NCBI GenBank assembly: GCA_027306505.1
Contig: DAHUZP010000069.1
Coordinates: forward strand, 1-38,760
Length of the DNA: 38,760 nucleotides
Direction of reading: 5' to 3'
Source of the DNA: Thermoplasmata archaeon
GTDB taxonomy: Archaea > Thermoplasmatota > Thermoplasmata > Lutacidiplasmatales > UBA184
Below, in pieces: positions 7,745-16,706 of this stretch (its first letter is position 1; each line of letters starts with the position of its first letter). The translations under genes were made by a program, and so were the position numbers. Below the pieces are notes generated by a model. It did no database searches and was not told the DNA's origin. It saw only the letters and a program-made list of their open reading frames with translations.

Positions 7745-8704
7745 CTAGCCCTCGACCATCCTCTCGAGCGCTCGGCGGGCCCGGGGGATGATGGCCGCGG
7801 GGACGTCGATCTGGAAGCGCAGGTCCCGCAGGGAGTCTCGGACCTTCTCCAGGGTGTTCTTCTTCATGAAGGGACAGACCGCATCCGGCGAGAGCGGAAC
7901 GAACTGGGTGGAGGGATTGACCTTGCGCATGCGATGCAGGATCCCGATCTCGGTCGCGACCAGGACCTGCGGGCTCTTCGTCTCGCCCGCGTAGCGCATC
8001 ATGCCGTCGGTGGACAGGACCCGGTCCACCTCCGGTAGGACCTCGGTGCTGCACCCGCACTCCGGGTGCGCGATGAGCTCCGCCCCCGGGTGCTCCTTGC
8101 GCATCCGCAAGACCGTCTCCGGTCGCATCTTGGTGTGGACGAAGCAGTCACCGGGCCACAGGTGGACGTTCTTCCGACCGGTCTGCCGCTTGACGTAATC
8201 GCCAAGGAACATGTCGGGCAGGAACAGGACCTCCTTGTCCTCGGGGATACGACGGACGATGGCGAGCGCGTTCGAGGACGTGCAGCAATAGTCGCTCTCG
8301 GCCTTCACCTCGGCCGAGGTGTTCACGTAGCTCACCACGACCGCACCTGGGTGCTCCGCCTTCCACGCGCGAAGCTGCGGGGCGGTGATGGCGTCGGAGA
8401 GCGAGCAGCCGGCCTCGAGGTCCGGCAGCAGCACCATCTTGCTGGGGTTGAGGATCTTGGCCGTCTCCGCCATGAAGCGGACCCCGGAGAACAGGATCAC
8501 CTTCGCGTCCGTCTCCATCGCCTTGCGCGAGAGATAGAGGGAGTCGCCCACGTGGTCCGCTAGGTCCTGGATCTCCCCCAACTGGTAGTTGTGGGCCAGC
8601 AGGATCGCGTTGCGGCGCCGCTTGAGCTCGAGCACCTCGGAGGTGAGAGCGCCGATCTCCGGTGACGAGGGCCGGGAGGGCGCAGGCTCGGTAGAGAGCG
8701 ACAC
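7745..8704 (-). CDS. nadA: Quinolinate synthase A
   Basis: NadA condenses iminoaspartate with dihydroxyacetone phosphate to quinolinate, using a [4Fe-4S] cluster; first dedicated ring-forming step of de novo NAD synthesis. The 319-residue length is normal. Recognisable stretches are ILLAHNYQLGEIQDLADHVG, VRFMAETAKILNP and ELIAHPECGC. The three cluster ligands appear as Cys100 (LEAGCSLSD), Cys187 (PGDCFVHTKM) and Cys277 (DAVCPFMKKN); the 87-residue spacing of the first pair matches known NadA. GTG 8704 is the start; a TTAAG box 40 bp upstream gives it its own promoter within the nadC-nadA gap. nadC lies 74 bp upstream. No aspartate oxidase/dehydrogenase gene is in the window. Ends in TAG. Confidence 0.96.
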   Translation of the reverse strand: MSLSTEPAPSRPSSPEIGALTSEVLELKRRRNAILLAHNYQLGEIQDLADHVGDSLYLSRKAMETDAKVILFSGVRFMAETAKILNPSKMVLLPDLEAGCSLSDAITAPQLRAWKAEHPGAVVVSYVNTSAEVKAESDYCCTSSNALAIVRRIPEDKEVLFLPDMFLGDYVKRQTGRKNVHLWPGDCFVHTKMRPETVLRMRKEHPGAELIAHPECGCSTEVLPEVDRVLSTDGMMRYAGETKSPQVLVATEIGILHRMRKVNPSTQFVPLSPDAVCPFMKKNTLEKVRDSLRDLRFQIDVPAAIIPRARRALERMVEG

Positions 8705-8739
8705 GGTCCGTTCCCCCTCAGGGCCGAAGGGGCCCTGGG

Positions 8740-8748
8740 GTCTTAAGG
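8740..8748 (-). promoter_or_regulatory. TATA-like box for nadA
   Basis: CCTTAAGA on the minus strand (centre about 8744) predicts a start near 8718, leaving a short leader of about 14 nt before GTG 8704. It suggests nadA can be transcribed separately from nadC. Confidence 0.45.
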
Positions 8749-8778
8749 CGGCCCGACCGGCAAGGGCGGACCCCTCCC

Positions 8779-9708
8779 CTACGAACGCCGCCCGGCCCGG
8801 GCGGGCACGACGCGGAGGTGGAAGGGCAGGGCCCGGGCGGAGTGTGTGATCGCTCCCATGGAGGCCACATGGGCGCCCGCCTTCGCGTAGGCCCGGACGT
8901 TGCGCAGGTCGATCCCCCCCGAGACCTCGATCACGAGGGAGGGAGGCAGTCCCGCGCTGCGCAGACGGCGCAGGAGGGCCCGTACCTGGGCCGGGCGGAG
9001 GTTGTCGAGCAGCAGCCGGTCCGCTCCGCCCCGGGCGGCCCGCAGGGCATCCTCGAAGTTGCTGACCTCCACGATCACCGGACGCCCCCCATGCGCCCTC
9101 GCGCGGATCCTGCGGAGGGTCTCCTCGAGGGGGACGAGCGCGAGATGGTTGTTCTTGACGAGGATCGAGGAGGCGAGGTCCCTCCGGTAGGGATCTCCCC
9201 CGCCATGGACGACGGCCGCCTTCTCGAGGTCGCGGAGCCCCGGCAGGGTCTTGCGGGTCGCCGCCACGACGATCCTGTGCCGTCCCTGGGCACCGGCGGC
9301 GGTCAGGGCCTTCGCGGTCGAGGTCGCGACCCCAGAGAGGTGCATGAGGAGGTTCAGGACCGTCCGCTCGGAGGCGAGGAGGGCCCGCGCCGGTCCTTCG
9401 AGCCGGAGGATGCGATCGCCCGGACGGACCCGGTCGCCGTCATGGGCTAGGGGCCGGGCACGGAGCCCCGCCGCCTTCGCCACGGCCAGGGCGGGCCTGA
9501 GGCCGCTCAGGACGCCCACCGCCTGCGCTTCGACCGTCCCTACGGCACGGAGGCGAGGTGGGAGGAGCAGGTCGCTCGTCACATCCTCGAAGGCCCGGTC
9601 CTCGTCCAGCCAGAGCCGGGCGGCGCGAGCGAGCGGCCCCGGTCGAAGGTCCGGCGTCTCGAGCGAGAAGCGGGCCCCTCTCGAGGCGGGCGGGCGCCTC
9701 CGTTCCAT
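8779..9708 (-). CDS. nadC: Nicotinate-nucleotide pyrophosphorylase (quinolinate phosphoribosyltransferase)
   Basis: NadC converts quinolinate and PRPP to nicotinate mononucleotide, CO2 and pyrophosphate, directly after NadA. 309 residues. Family signatures are EDVTSDLLLP near the N-terminus, ERTVLNLLMHLSGVAT, AATRKTLPGLRDLEK (the conserved TRKT-P-G-R-D/E-LEK active-site stretch), GGGDPYRRDL, ILVKNNHL, VIVEVSNFEDAL and VIEVSGGIDLRNV. Phosphate-binding Lys and Arg of TRKT and the GG of EVSGGI are present. ATG 9708 is chosen because it follows the stop of the upstream ATPase gene by a single base (TGATATG), so translation is probably coupled. Ends in TAG. Confidence 0.95.
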   Translation of the reverse strand: MERRRPPASRGARFSLETPDLRPGPLARAARLWLDEDRAFEDVTSDLLLPPRLRAVGTVEAQAVGVLSGLRPALAVAKAAGLRARPLAHDGDRVRPGDRILRLEGPARALLASERTVLNLLMHLSGVATSTAKALTAAGAQGRHRIVVAATRKTLPGLRDLEKAAVVHGGGDPYRRDLASSILVKNNHLALVPLEETLRRIRARAHGGRPVIVEVSNFEDALRAARGGADRLLLDNLRPAQVRALLRRLRSAGLPPSLVIEVSGGIDLRNVRAYAKAGAHVASMGAITHSARALPFHLRVVPARAGRRS

Positions 9709-9709
9709 A

Positions 9710-12298
9710 TCAGCCGCTCGCGCCCCCCTGCCCTTCTCCACCGCTCGGGGGGACCGTGGCTGGCGTGCTGGGAGGGTGATGCAGGGGCGGTGGTACCTCC
9801 ATCCCCTGGGCCTCTATGGAGGACCGTACCTTCTCGAACTCGGGTACCAGGTCGGGCCGGATCCACCGGATACCGCGCTCCTCGAGCTCGAGGACCTTCT
9901 GGACCGTCACCTCGTGGTCCCCCTTGTCGAGGGAGAGCTCGCACAACCGCAGCAGGACCTCGATCTCGTCCGGCTCCAGGGAGACCACCCTCGCCTGCCG
10001 GTAGGCGTCCAGGAAGGCGAGCTCCGCGTGGGGGTGGTCCTTCCGGGCCTGGAAGATCCTGCCCTCGTTGAGGGCCACTTGGATGAGGGCGATCTTGTCC
10101 CCGACCTTCTCCAGGTGGGCCTTCGCCCGCTGGTTGAGCTTCTCAGCCGCGTCGAGCTCGTTCACGCGGATCTTGAGGTCGGCCATGTTGAACTCGCACC
10201 AACCCTGCATGCGGGGGTTGTTGCCCTTCTGGGAGAGGTGGAGCGCCCGCTCCATCTCCTCGATCGCCTCGGGGACGCCCACTTGTTCCAGGTAGAGGAG
10301 GGCGAGGTTGTTGGAGGCGGTCGCGGCCTCCCACGGCTCCCCCCGGCTCTCGAGCATCTGGATGGCCTCCTGGTAGAGCGCCTCCACCTCCTTCACCGGC
10401 ACAGGGGGGCGGAGCATCGAGCGCGCGTTGGCGAGCGAGAGCTTCGCCCGCGCGACATCGAGCGGGCTCGAGGCGCGTTGGAAGAAGTCCATCGCGAGCT
10501 CGTACTCGTGCTGGGAGGCGTCATAGCGCCCTCGGTAGAACTCGACGGTCCCCCGCAGCCGGTGGGCGTGGCCGACGAGCTGGGGATCGCCGTCCTTCCC
10601 CAAGGCGTCCAGCGCCTCGGTGGTGAGGGGGAACGCACGTTGCATCTCCCCGGCATGGGTCAGGATCTTCGCCGCGTGGATCGCCAGCCGGGCCCGGTCC
10701 TTGGGCGGGAACGCCTCGCGGTTCCGGTGGGACTGAGAGAGCTCCGTCTCCAGCACCTGGGTGGCCCGCGGGACCTCGCCGAAGGAGTCGAGCTGCAGGG
10801 CGAGGTCAATCGCCAGGTTCACGCCGCCCGACCGATCGGCGGGCCGGGCGCGCCGGTGGGCCTCGAGGGCCCGTTCCAGGTGGTAGGCGGCGGTCTGGGG
10901 GGATAGGGACTGCTTGCCGAGCTCGGCCGCCCGGCGGTTGTACTCGAGGGCCTTCTCGTCCATCTGGGCGAGGTAGAAATGCCGTGCGAGCTCGAAGACG
11001 ACCCGAGGGTCGGGGCTCCCTTCCGCGGGGAGGCTCCGCTCCAGGGTCTCGGCGACCTTTCGGTGGAGGATCGAGCGGCGGACCTCCGTGAGGGAGGTGT
11101 AGATCTCGACGCGGAGCTCCTCGTGCAGGAACTCGAGCCGCTCTCCCCCCTTCTCCCTCAGGAGCCCTCGGTGGACGAGCGACTCCACCGCCTCGGCGAG
11201 GCGCTCCTCCTCCTCCCCGCTCGCGCTGTGCAGCAACGGGAAGGAGAACTCCTTGCCGAGGACGCAGGCGTAGGAGAGGGCCCGTCGCTCGGGCTCCTTC
11301 ATCTCCCTCAGCCTGCGGCGCAGGGCCTGCCGCAGCTCCTCGCCCCGCGGAAGGTCGGAGAGCTCGGAGGAGGAGGACCCCGAGCGATCCGTGGTGCCGG
11401 AGAGGATCTCTCCCCGCACCAGCTGCTCCAGGAAGAGCGGGTTCCCTTCGGTGAGCGTGTGCCACTTCGTGACGGTCGCGTCGGGTACCTTGCTCCCCGG
11501 GGCGAGGCTCGCGACGAACTCCCCCGCCTCCACCTCGGTGAGGGGCCTCAGCTGGAGCCGCCGAAGCAGCCCCTCCTTCGAGAGCGCTTCCAGCCAACCA
11601 CGGGCCCTCGGGGGGAGCTCTGCATCCGGCAGGGTGGTCCCGATGATCGAGAGCGAGCTGGGGCGGACCCGGCGGGCGAGGAAGGTCAGGAACTCGAGCG
11701 AACCCTCGTCGGCGTGATGGAGGTCCTCGAGGACCAAGAGCAAGGGCGACTCCGCCGCGAGGTCCTCCAGGTGGGAGGACAGGGCGTCGAAGAGGTCCAT
11801 GCGCCCTTCCTCCACCGAGGGCACGTCGCCGGAGAGCGCCTCCAGCAGGCGCGCCTCCCGCGCCTGGGCCGTCTCGGTCCCCGACTCGAACGGCAACATC
11901 CCGAGCGGCAGGAGGGCGCGCCCGGCGCGCTCCGACGGGCGGAGGAAGCCGATGCCGGCGACCCCCACGCTCACGGTGCCGAAACTGGACTCTTCGGCCT
12001 GCCGGCGGACCGCGGGCAGGTTCCGCAGCGCCTCCTGCAGGACGAAGTAGGGGGGCGGCAGGTCCATGGGCAGCGCCCGCCCCTCGAGGACGAGGATGCC
12101 CCGTTCCCGCTCCTCCCGGATGATCTCGCGGACCAGGGTGGACTTGCCCACGCCCGTGGACCCCATCACCAGGAGGATGCTGCCCCGCTGGGGGGAGGAC
12201 TCGTGGAGAATCCGACGAGCTTCGGTCAGGACCTCCCCACGACCGATGAGGCGTGGCTCCGCCCGCGTCGTTGCGACGGCCATCCCTTCCTCTTTCAC
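9710..12298 (-). CDS. STAND/AAA-type ATPase with C-terminal TPR repeats
   Basis: An 862-residue predicted signalling ATPase. The N-terminal NTPase has Walker A GSTGVGKS (residues 46-53), Walker B LLLVLEDLHHAD (about 195-206), the typical AAA_16 layout of MalT-, LAL- and adenylate-cyclase-associated proteins, followed by a winged-helix-like region. From about residue 420 to 840 it is helical TPR-like, with repeats such as ATASNNLALLYLEQVGVPEA. A Pro-rich tail ends it. Unlike MalT/LAL proteins no terminal DNA-binding HTH is visible, so it may act by protein contacts. GTG 12298 lies at the start predicted from an ATTAAC box; ATG 12283 is an internal alternative. It overlaps into nadC by TGATATG. 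The link to NAD synthesis is by position only. Confidence 0.85.
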   Translation of the reverse strand: MKEEGMAVATTRAEPRLIGRGEVLTEARRILHESSPQRGSILLVMGSTGVGKSTLVREIIREERERGILVLEGRALPMDLPPPYFVLQEALRNLPAVRRQAEESSFGTVSVGVAGIGFLRPSERAGRALLPLGMLPFESGTETAQAREARLLEALSGDVPSVEEGRMDLFDALSSHLEDLAAESPLLLVLEDLHHADEGSLEFLTFLARRVRPSSLSIIGTTLPDAELPPRARGWLEALSKEGLLRRLQLRPLTEVEAGEFVASLAPGSKVPDATVTKWHTLTEGNPLFLEQLVRGEILSGTTDRSGSSSSELSDLPRGEELRQALRRRLREMKEPERRALSYACVLGKEFSFPLLHSASGEEEERLAEAVESLVHRGLLREKGGERLEFLHEELRVEIYTSLTEVRRSILHRKVAETLERSLPAEGSPDPRVVFELARHFYLAQMDEKALEYNRRAAELGKQSLSPQTAAYHLERALEAHRRARPADRSGGVNLAIDLALQLDSFGEVPRATQVLETELSQSHRNREAFPPKDRARLAIHAAKILTHAGEMQRAFPLTTEALDALGKDGDPQLVGHAHRLRGTVEFYRGRYDASQHEYELAMDFFQRASSPLDVARAKLSLANARSMLRPPVPVKEVEALYQEAIQMLESRGEPWEAATASNNLALLYLEQVGVPEAIEEMERALHLSQKGNNPRMQGWCEFNMADLKIRVNELDAAEKLNQRAKAHLEKVGDKIALIQVALNEGRIFQARKDHPHAELAFLDAYRQARVVSLEPDEIEVLLRLCELSLDKGDHEVTVQKVLELEERGIRWIRPDLVPEFEKVRSSIEAQGMEVPPPLHHPPSTPATVPPSGGEGQGGASG

Positions 12299-12316
12299 AG
12301 CCCACCACGCTCACGG

Positions 12317-12324
12317 GGTTAATG
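12317..12324 (-). promoter_or_regulatory. TATA-like box for the ATPase gene
   Basis: CATTAACC on the minus strand, centre about 12321. The predicted start near 12295 coincides with GTG 12298, consistent with a leaderless transcript for the ATPase-nadC unit. Confidence 0.45.
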
Positions 12325-12449
12325 GTGGTGCTGGCGACCCTGCGCGCTGTCCTAATGTGGGGAACCCCCCCCCTCCCCACGGACATGACCCACCGTTCCC
12401 GGCCCACGCGGTCGGACCGTGGCCCCTCCTCGCCCCCTGCGGCGGTCCC

Positions 12450-12770
12450 GTTCCGGGGTTCGAACGAAGGCGGCTCCCCCTGGACGAGGGGCCCGAGCTC
12501 ACCCCATGGGCCGCCCCCGAGCTGGGGAACTCCTCCTATCTGCTCTGGGTGCCGGGTAGCTCCGGGGCCGCGGTGACCGACCCCGTCCGGGACCTGGACG
12601 GGTACCTCACCTCGCTCCCGCCCGGCCCCCGCCGGAAGACCGTCGCGATGGAGACCCACCTGCGCAACGACCTCCTCTCGGGGTCGCGCGAGCTCCAGAA
12701 GCGCGAGGGGGCCGAGATCGCTCTCAGCGCGGCCTCGCGCTCTCCCCGGGGGCGCAGGGACCCCGCGTAA
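12450..12770 (+). pseudogene. Remnant of an MBL-fold hydrolase (persulfide dioxygenase/ETHE1-like)
   Basis: This frame resembles the first 100 residues of the metallo-beta-lactamase-fold persulfide dioxygenase/glyoxalase II-like family: LGNSSYLLWVPGSSGAAVTD, VRDLDGYL, then METHLRNDLLSGSRELQKRE and AEIALSA. In intact members the metal motif reads THxHxDH; here it is THLRND, so the second His is gone. The open frame stops at TGA 12770 just after IALSA. The rest of the domain, with the remaining metal ligands, is absent. No start codon or promoter fits. I read it as a decayed 5' fragment. The 150 bp before it and 100 bp after it hold nothing I recognise. Confidence 0.6.
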
Positions 12771-12870
12771 CGGGACCGGTCCCCGGCCGGCGGGGCCCCA
12801 CGGGGCGCTCCTCGGGAGGGGCGCGAACGAGGGGGTCCCCCGTAAGAGTGATACCACCTCGGTACGGTGC

Positions 12871-15285
12871 GTGAGCATTCCCCCCAGGTCGTATCGTCTC
12901 TCTCTGGACGTGGATTTCGCCACCGGCGCGTTCCGAGGAGACCTGAAGGTGCTCCTCGACGAGCCGTCCAAGGGGGCTCCGCTGACCCTCAACAGCCTGG
13001 GGCTCCAGATCCGGTCGGCTGAGGCCGCGGGCCGCCCGTTGACCGTCCGGTCCGACCCCAAGAAGGAGTCGATCGAGCTCGGTCCGCTCCCCACCCGGTG
13101 CGAGGAGGTCCGGATCGTCTACGAGGGGAAGGCCTCCCCCGACGGGCTCACCGGGTTCTACCGTTCCCATCAGGGGGAGAGGGGCTCGATCCTCACGACC
13201 CACCTCGCCCCGGCCGCCGCTCGCCGGGTCCTCCCGTGCGTGGACGAGCCGAAGGCGAAGGCGGTCTTCGAGCTCGAGGTGACGACGGACGCCGATGTCG
13301 AGGTGATCTTCAACACCGACCCCGTGGAGGTCCGGCCCCATGGCACCCGACGCTCCTGGAAGTTCCTCCCCACCCCCAAGATGGCGACCTACCTGTTCTA
13401 CCTGGGGATCGGGAAGTTCGACACGCTCGAGGGGAAGGAAGGAGAGGTCCGGGTCTCGGTCAAATGCCCCCCCGGGATGAAGGGGTCGTCCACGTGGGCC
13501 CTGGAGAACGGGATCAAGAGCGTGGGGGCCTTCGCCGAGTACTACGGGATCCCCTACGTGCTCCCGAAGTTGGACCTGGTCTCCGTGCGGGACTTCGCCG
13601 CGGGAGCGATGGAGAACTGGGGGGCGATCACCTTCCGGGAGTCCGCGATCCTCGCCAACGAGGGGACGAGCACCTTCCGCCGGCAGGTCATCGCGGAGAT
13701 CGTCGCCCACGAGATCGCGCACCAGTGGTTCGGCAACCTGGTCACGATGTCGTGGTGGAACGACATCTGGCTCAACGAGAGCTTCGCGACGTTCATGAGC
13801 TACAAGATGGTCGACCGGTTCTATCCGGACTGGGAGATCCTCGGCCAGTTCATGGTCGGGCAGAGCGCTCCCGCCTTCCTCGGGGATTCCCTGGAGAACA
13901 CGCACCCCATCGACGTGCCCGTGACCAACGTCGAGGAGATCCACCAGATCTTCGACGAGATCAGCTACGGGAAGGGCGCGAGCGTCCTGCGGATGCTGGA
14001 AGCCTTCCTCGGCGAGGAGCACTTCCGCGCAGGGGTCGGGTCCTACCTCAAGCGCCACGCCTACGGCAACGCCGAGGGGAACGACCTGTGGAGGGCCCTC
14101 GAGGAGGTCTCGGGGGTGCCCGTACGTCGCATCCTCGATCCCTGGGTCCACCGACCGGGCCATCCGGTCGTACGGGTGCGACGCGAGGGTGAGAAGCTCC
14201 ACCTCACCCAGGAGCGGTTCCGGTTGGACGGACGGCGCGAGGAAGGGACGTGGCCCGTCCCGCTCAACTGCCGGGCGAACGGAAAGGGACGGAGGGAGCT
14301 CTTCGAATCGGCGAGCGGGGAGCTCGTGCTCCCCGAGTGCGACGACCTTTCGCTCAACGCGGGAGGGGTGGGCTTCTACCGGGTGCGGTACGACCTCCCC
14401 ACCTACCAGCGGCTGCAGCGGCACTTCCCGAGCCTGCCCGCCCCCGAGCGCTGGTCCATCCTCCGGGACCTCTTCGCCTTCCTGCTGTCGGGCGAGGTGG
14501 AGCCCGCGCTCTACCGAGAGTTCCTCGACCAGTCCCGGCACGAGCAGGACTGGATGGTCGCCCTGGAGGCGGAGGGGCAGGCCCAGAAGCTCCATGCCGT
14601 GCTGGGCGCCGAGGGGCCGATGGCGGAGAGCATCCGCCACTTCCTCGTCGAGCAGAGCACCCGGCTCGGTCTCAGGAAGCGCCCGGGGGAGGGCCCCTCC
14701 AACGGCATCATCCGGGAGAGCGTGCTCCACGACCGGGCCTACCTCGATCCCGAGTTCGCCCAGTCGCTCGCCGGTCGCTTCGGTTCCTGGGGCGAGCAGG
14801 ACCCCGACCTTCGGGAGGCTATCGCCGTCGGGTACGCCCGGACGGAGGAGAGCTCGGCCATCGGCCCTCTGCTCGCGCTCGCCCGGTCCGCCCGCAGCGA
14901 GACCGAGCTCGAGCCGGTCCTCGCCGGTTTGGTATCGTTCCGGGACAGCTCCCTGGTCCAGAGCGCGCTGGAGTGGGCGCTCAGCGGAGAGTCCCCCAGG
15001 GGAACCCTCGCGCTCTTCGGCTCCTCCGCCGCCCGGAACCCCGGCGCCCGGAAGGTCGTTTGGACCTGGTTCCGCGACCACCTCCCGGACTTCGAGCGCG
15101 CTTACAACGGCACCGGGATGCTGACGCTCATGGTCGAGCGGGTGGTCCCCTACGTCGGCCTCGGCCGCGAGGAGGAGGTACGGCGCTTCCTCGGGGAGCG
15201 GCGGATCGCCGAGGCGGAGACCGGCGTGCGCAAGGGCCTCGAACTTCTCGGGATCTACGGCGGTCTGCTCCGCCGGGTAGGCTGA
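12871..15285 (+). CDS. M1-family zinc aminopeptidase (tricorn-interacting factor F2/F3-like)
   Basis: An 804-residue soluble aminopeptidase that trims N-terminal residues from peptides. In Thermoplasma the F2/F3 homologues finish the products of the proteasome and tricorn protease. The exopeptidase motif GAMENWG is at about residues 244-250; the zinc motif HEIAHQWFGN starts at about 279, with the distal Glu in LNESFAT (about 302) and the catalytic-site Tyr in ISYGKGASVL. The N-terminal beta saddle begins at IPPRSYRLSLDVDF. After the catalytic domain come a beta domain and a helical ERAP1-like C-terminal domain, the full four-domain layout. GTG 12871 gives the usual short N-terminus with no signal peptide. 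No tricorn or proteasome gene is nearby. Confidence 0.94.
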   Translation: MSIPPRSYRLSLDVDFATGAFRGDLKVLLDEPSKGAPLTLNSLGLQIRSAEAAGRPLTVRSDPKKESIELGPLPTRCEEVRIVYEGKASPDGLTGFYRSHQGERGSILTTHLAPAAARRVLPCVDEPKAKAVFELEVTTDADVEVIFNTDPVEVRPHGTRRSWKFLPTPKMATYLFYLGIGKFDTLEGKEGEVRVSVKCPPGMKGSSTWALENGIKSVGAFAEYYGIPYVLPKLDLVSVRDFAAGAMENWGAITFRESAILANEGTSTFRRQVIAEIVAHEIAHQWFGNLVTMSWWNDIWLNESFATFMSYKMVDRFYPDWEILGQFMVGQSAPAFLGDSLENTHPIDVPVTNVEEIHQIFDEISYGKGASVLRMLEAFLGEEHFRAGVGSYLKRHAYGNAEGNDLWRALEEVSGVPVRRILDPWVHRPGHPVVRVRREGEKLHLTQERFRLDGRREEGTWPVPLNCRANGKGRRELFESASGELVLPECDDLSLNAGGVGFYRVRYDLPTYQRLQRHFPSLPAPERWSILRDLFAFLLSGEVEPALYREFLDQSRHEQDWMVALEAEGQAQKLHAVLGAEGPMAESIRHFLVEQSTRLGLRKRPGEGPSNGIIRESVLHDRAYLDPEFAQSLAGRFGSWGEQDPDLREAIAVGYARTEESSAIGPLLALARSARSETELEPVLAGLVSFRDSSLVQSALEWALSGESPRGTLALFGSSAARNPGARKVVWTWFRDHLPDFERAYNGTGMLTLMVERVVPYVGLGREEEVRRFLGERRIAEAETGVRKGLELLGIYGGLLRRVG

Positions 15286-15308
15286 GCGCGCTCGACCCCG
15301 GGCCGACC

Positions 15309-16253
15309 TCAGCCGACGAGGTCCGAGAACGGGATGCGCCAGGTGGGCGGAGGGGTCGGTTGGAGGTCCCCACCCATCACCCAGAGCTCCTCGCCGACCC
15401 GGACCCCCGCTGCGTGGTGGCGCGGCGCCGGCAGTCCGGGCCCCTCCCTCCAGGACCCGTCCGGCCCTAGCCAGTAGGTGCTCGAGAGCGCCTCGGGCCT
15501 CCCGTCGAGCCCGCCCAACTGCCCCACGGCGCCACCCGAGCTCACCCCGACGGCCATCCGGCAGCCGGACGCCAGCGGGGGCCGGGAGGTCCAACGTTCC
15601 GAATCGAGGTCGAAGGCCCACACGTTGGGAGTGACCGACATGAGGTAGAGCGACGGTGCGGTGGGCGACGGCCAGCCCATGCGCGTCGATCCTCCGACCC
15701 AGAGGAGCTCCTCGTCCCGGTGGAAAAGAAGTCCTCCGAAGGTCGGCTGCGGGAGCGGGGGGGCTTCCCGCCATTCCCCCTCCGCCCCCTCGGGCCCGAC
15801 AGAGAGGACGTAGTGGGCGTCCACGGCCCTCTCCTGTTCAGGGCCGAGGACGGTCCAGCCACCTACCAGGTGCACCTCCGTCCCCACCGACACCGCGCGG
15901 GACCAGGCGAGGGGCCGGGGGAGCGAGGGGAGGGCCCGCCACTGGAGCGAGGGGAGGTGCAGGGCCTGGACGAGGTCGCTCGTCGCGAGGGAGGGCTTGA
16001 GGCCCCCCATCACCAGCAGATAGGGTCCGACGACCGTCCCGGCCGCGCCGGACCTGGGGTGCTCCAGGGGCGCGGCGGTGGACCAGGTGTCCCGGGTGAG
16101 GTCGAGCACCAAGGTCTCGGCGATCGGCTCGCGCGGTCCGATGCCCCCGGCGGCCACGACGAGCCGGTCACGGGGCTCGTCCCAGGCCACGACGAGGTCA
16201 CTGCGTGGCCCGGGAAGCGCCGGGCCGTCCCGCCATCCCGGGGGACCCACCAT
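15309..16253 (-). CDS. Kelch-repeat beta-propeller protein
   Basis: A 314-residue protein composed of about six Kelch-type blades, each with the paired Gly and a following Trp or Tyr/Trp spacing (LVVAAGGIG, LLVMGGLKP, VHLVGGWTV, LLWVGGSTR, VGQLGGLDG, LWVMGGDLQ). No signal peptide or membrane segment, so probably cytosolic. Kelch propellers usually bind other proteins, but bacterial and archaeal members also include epimerases of the NanM type; nothing decides between these. ATG 16253 sits about 2 nt after the start predicted from the TTCAAG box at 16278-16284. It converges on the M1 aminopeptidase with 23 bp between stops. Confidence 0.85.
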   Translation of the reverse strand: MVGPPGWRDGPALPGPRSDLVVAWDEPRDRLVVAAGGIGPREPIAETLVLDLTRDTWSTAAPLEHPRSGAAGTVVGPYLLVMGGLKPSLATSDLVQALHLPSLQWRALPSLPRPLAWSRAVSVGTEVHLVGGWTVLGPEQERAVDAHYVLSVGPEGAEGEWREAPPLPQPTFGGLLFHRDEELLWVGGSTRMGWPSPTAPSLYLMSVTPNVWAFDLDSERWTSRPPLASGCRMAVGVSSGGAVGQLGGLDGRPEALSSTYWLGPDGSWREGPGLPAPRHHAAGVRVGEELWVMGGDLQPTPPPTWRIPFSDLVG

Positions 16254-16276
16254 CGCAGCGATAAGTTCTCGGACGG

Positions 16277-16285
16277 GCTTGAACT
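16277..16285 (-). promoter_or_regulatory. TATA-like box for the Kelch gene
   Basis: GTTCAAG on the minus strand, centre about 16281, predicts transcription from about 16255 and a practically leaderless message starting at ATG 16253. It lies inside the gap before the upstream gene's stop at 16329. Confidence 0.4.
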
Positions 16286-16328
16286 CTCTCCCCGATGTGC
16301 AAGGTCCGCAGATGCCCGGTCGGAGCGA

Positions 16329-16706
16329 TCAGGGCCAAGGGTCCGCGCTCTCGATCACGAGGGGCCCCAACGGGGCGACGCGTCGTTTCACCTCATCCCA
16401 GAAGGCGCGGACCTCTCCGGGAGCGATCCTCCGACGTTCCGGCACGCGGTACTCCGCGTCCAGCAGCCCCGCGGCATCGGCGTCCCAACGCAGGCGTACG
16501 ACCCCTTCCTGCCACGGAGCCTCCCAGGCGAACACACGCTTGCGGGGGTCCGAGGAGACCGGCTCGGGCTCGAGCAGGTCCAAGGGAGGAGACGGCGGCA
16601 TGGGGAGGGATCCCATGAGCACCAGGGTCTCGGGGGGCGAGGGTACCCGCAGGCGGATCCACGCCGCTACGGTCCCCTGACGGTGTCCTTCCGCGGTAGG
16701 GGCCAT
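16329..16706 (-). CDS. Hypothetical 125-residue protein
   Basis: I do not recognise this protein. It is a small soluble domain with beta-rich character (VAAWIRLRVPSPPETLVLMG, then EGVVRLRWDADAAG) and a helical segment EVRAFWDEVKRR near the C-terminus. The codon use matches neighbouring genes. It lies 126 bp downstream of gcvT on the same strand and may be transcribed with that operon, but the gap breaks the overlap pattern seen upstream. No motif for catalysis or metal binding is visible. The start at ATG 16706 is uncertain, as no clear ribosome binding site precedes it. Confidence 0.55.
   Translation of the reverse strand: MAPTAEGHRQGTVAAWIRLRVPSPPETLVLMGSLPMPPSPPLDLLEPEPVSSDPRKRVFAWEAPWQEGVVRLRWDADAAGLLDAEYRVPERRRIAPGEVRAFWDEVKRRVAPLGPLVIESADPWP

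Noticed and set aside
12724..15774. 1016-codon open frame on the minus strand across the M1 aminopeptidase
   Set aside because: It is antisense to a gene with clear zinc aminopeptidase motifs; its Leu/Glu/Gly/Pro-rich content is what high-GC antisense frames give.
16295..16618. Plus-strand frame beginning CKVRRCPVGAI, resembling a cysteine-rich small protein
   Set aside because: It runs antisense over the 125-residue gene and its later translation is typical Arg/Pro/Gly-rich shadow sequence.
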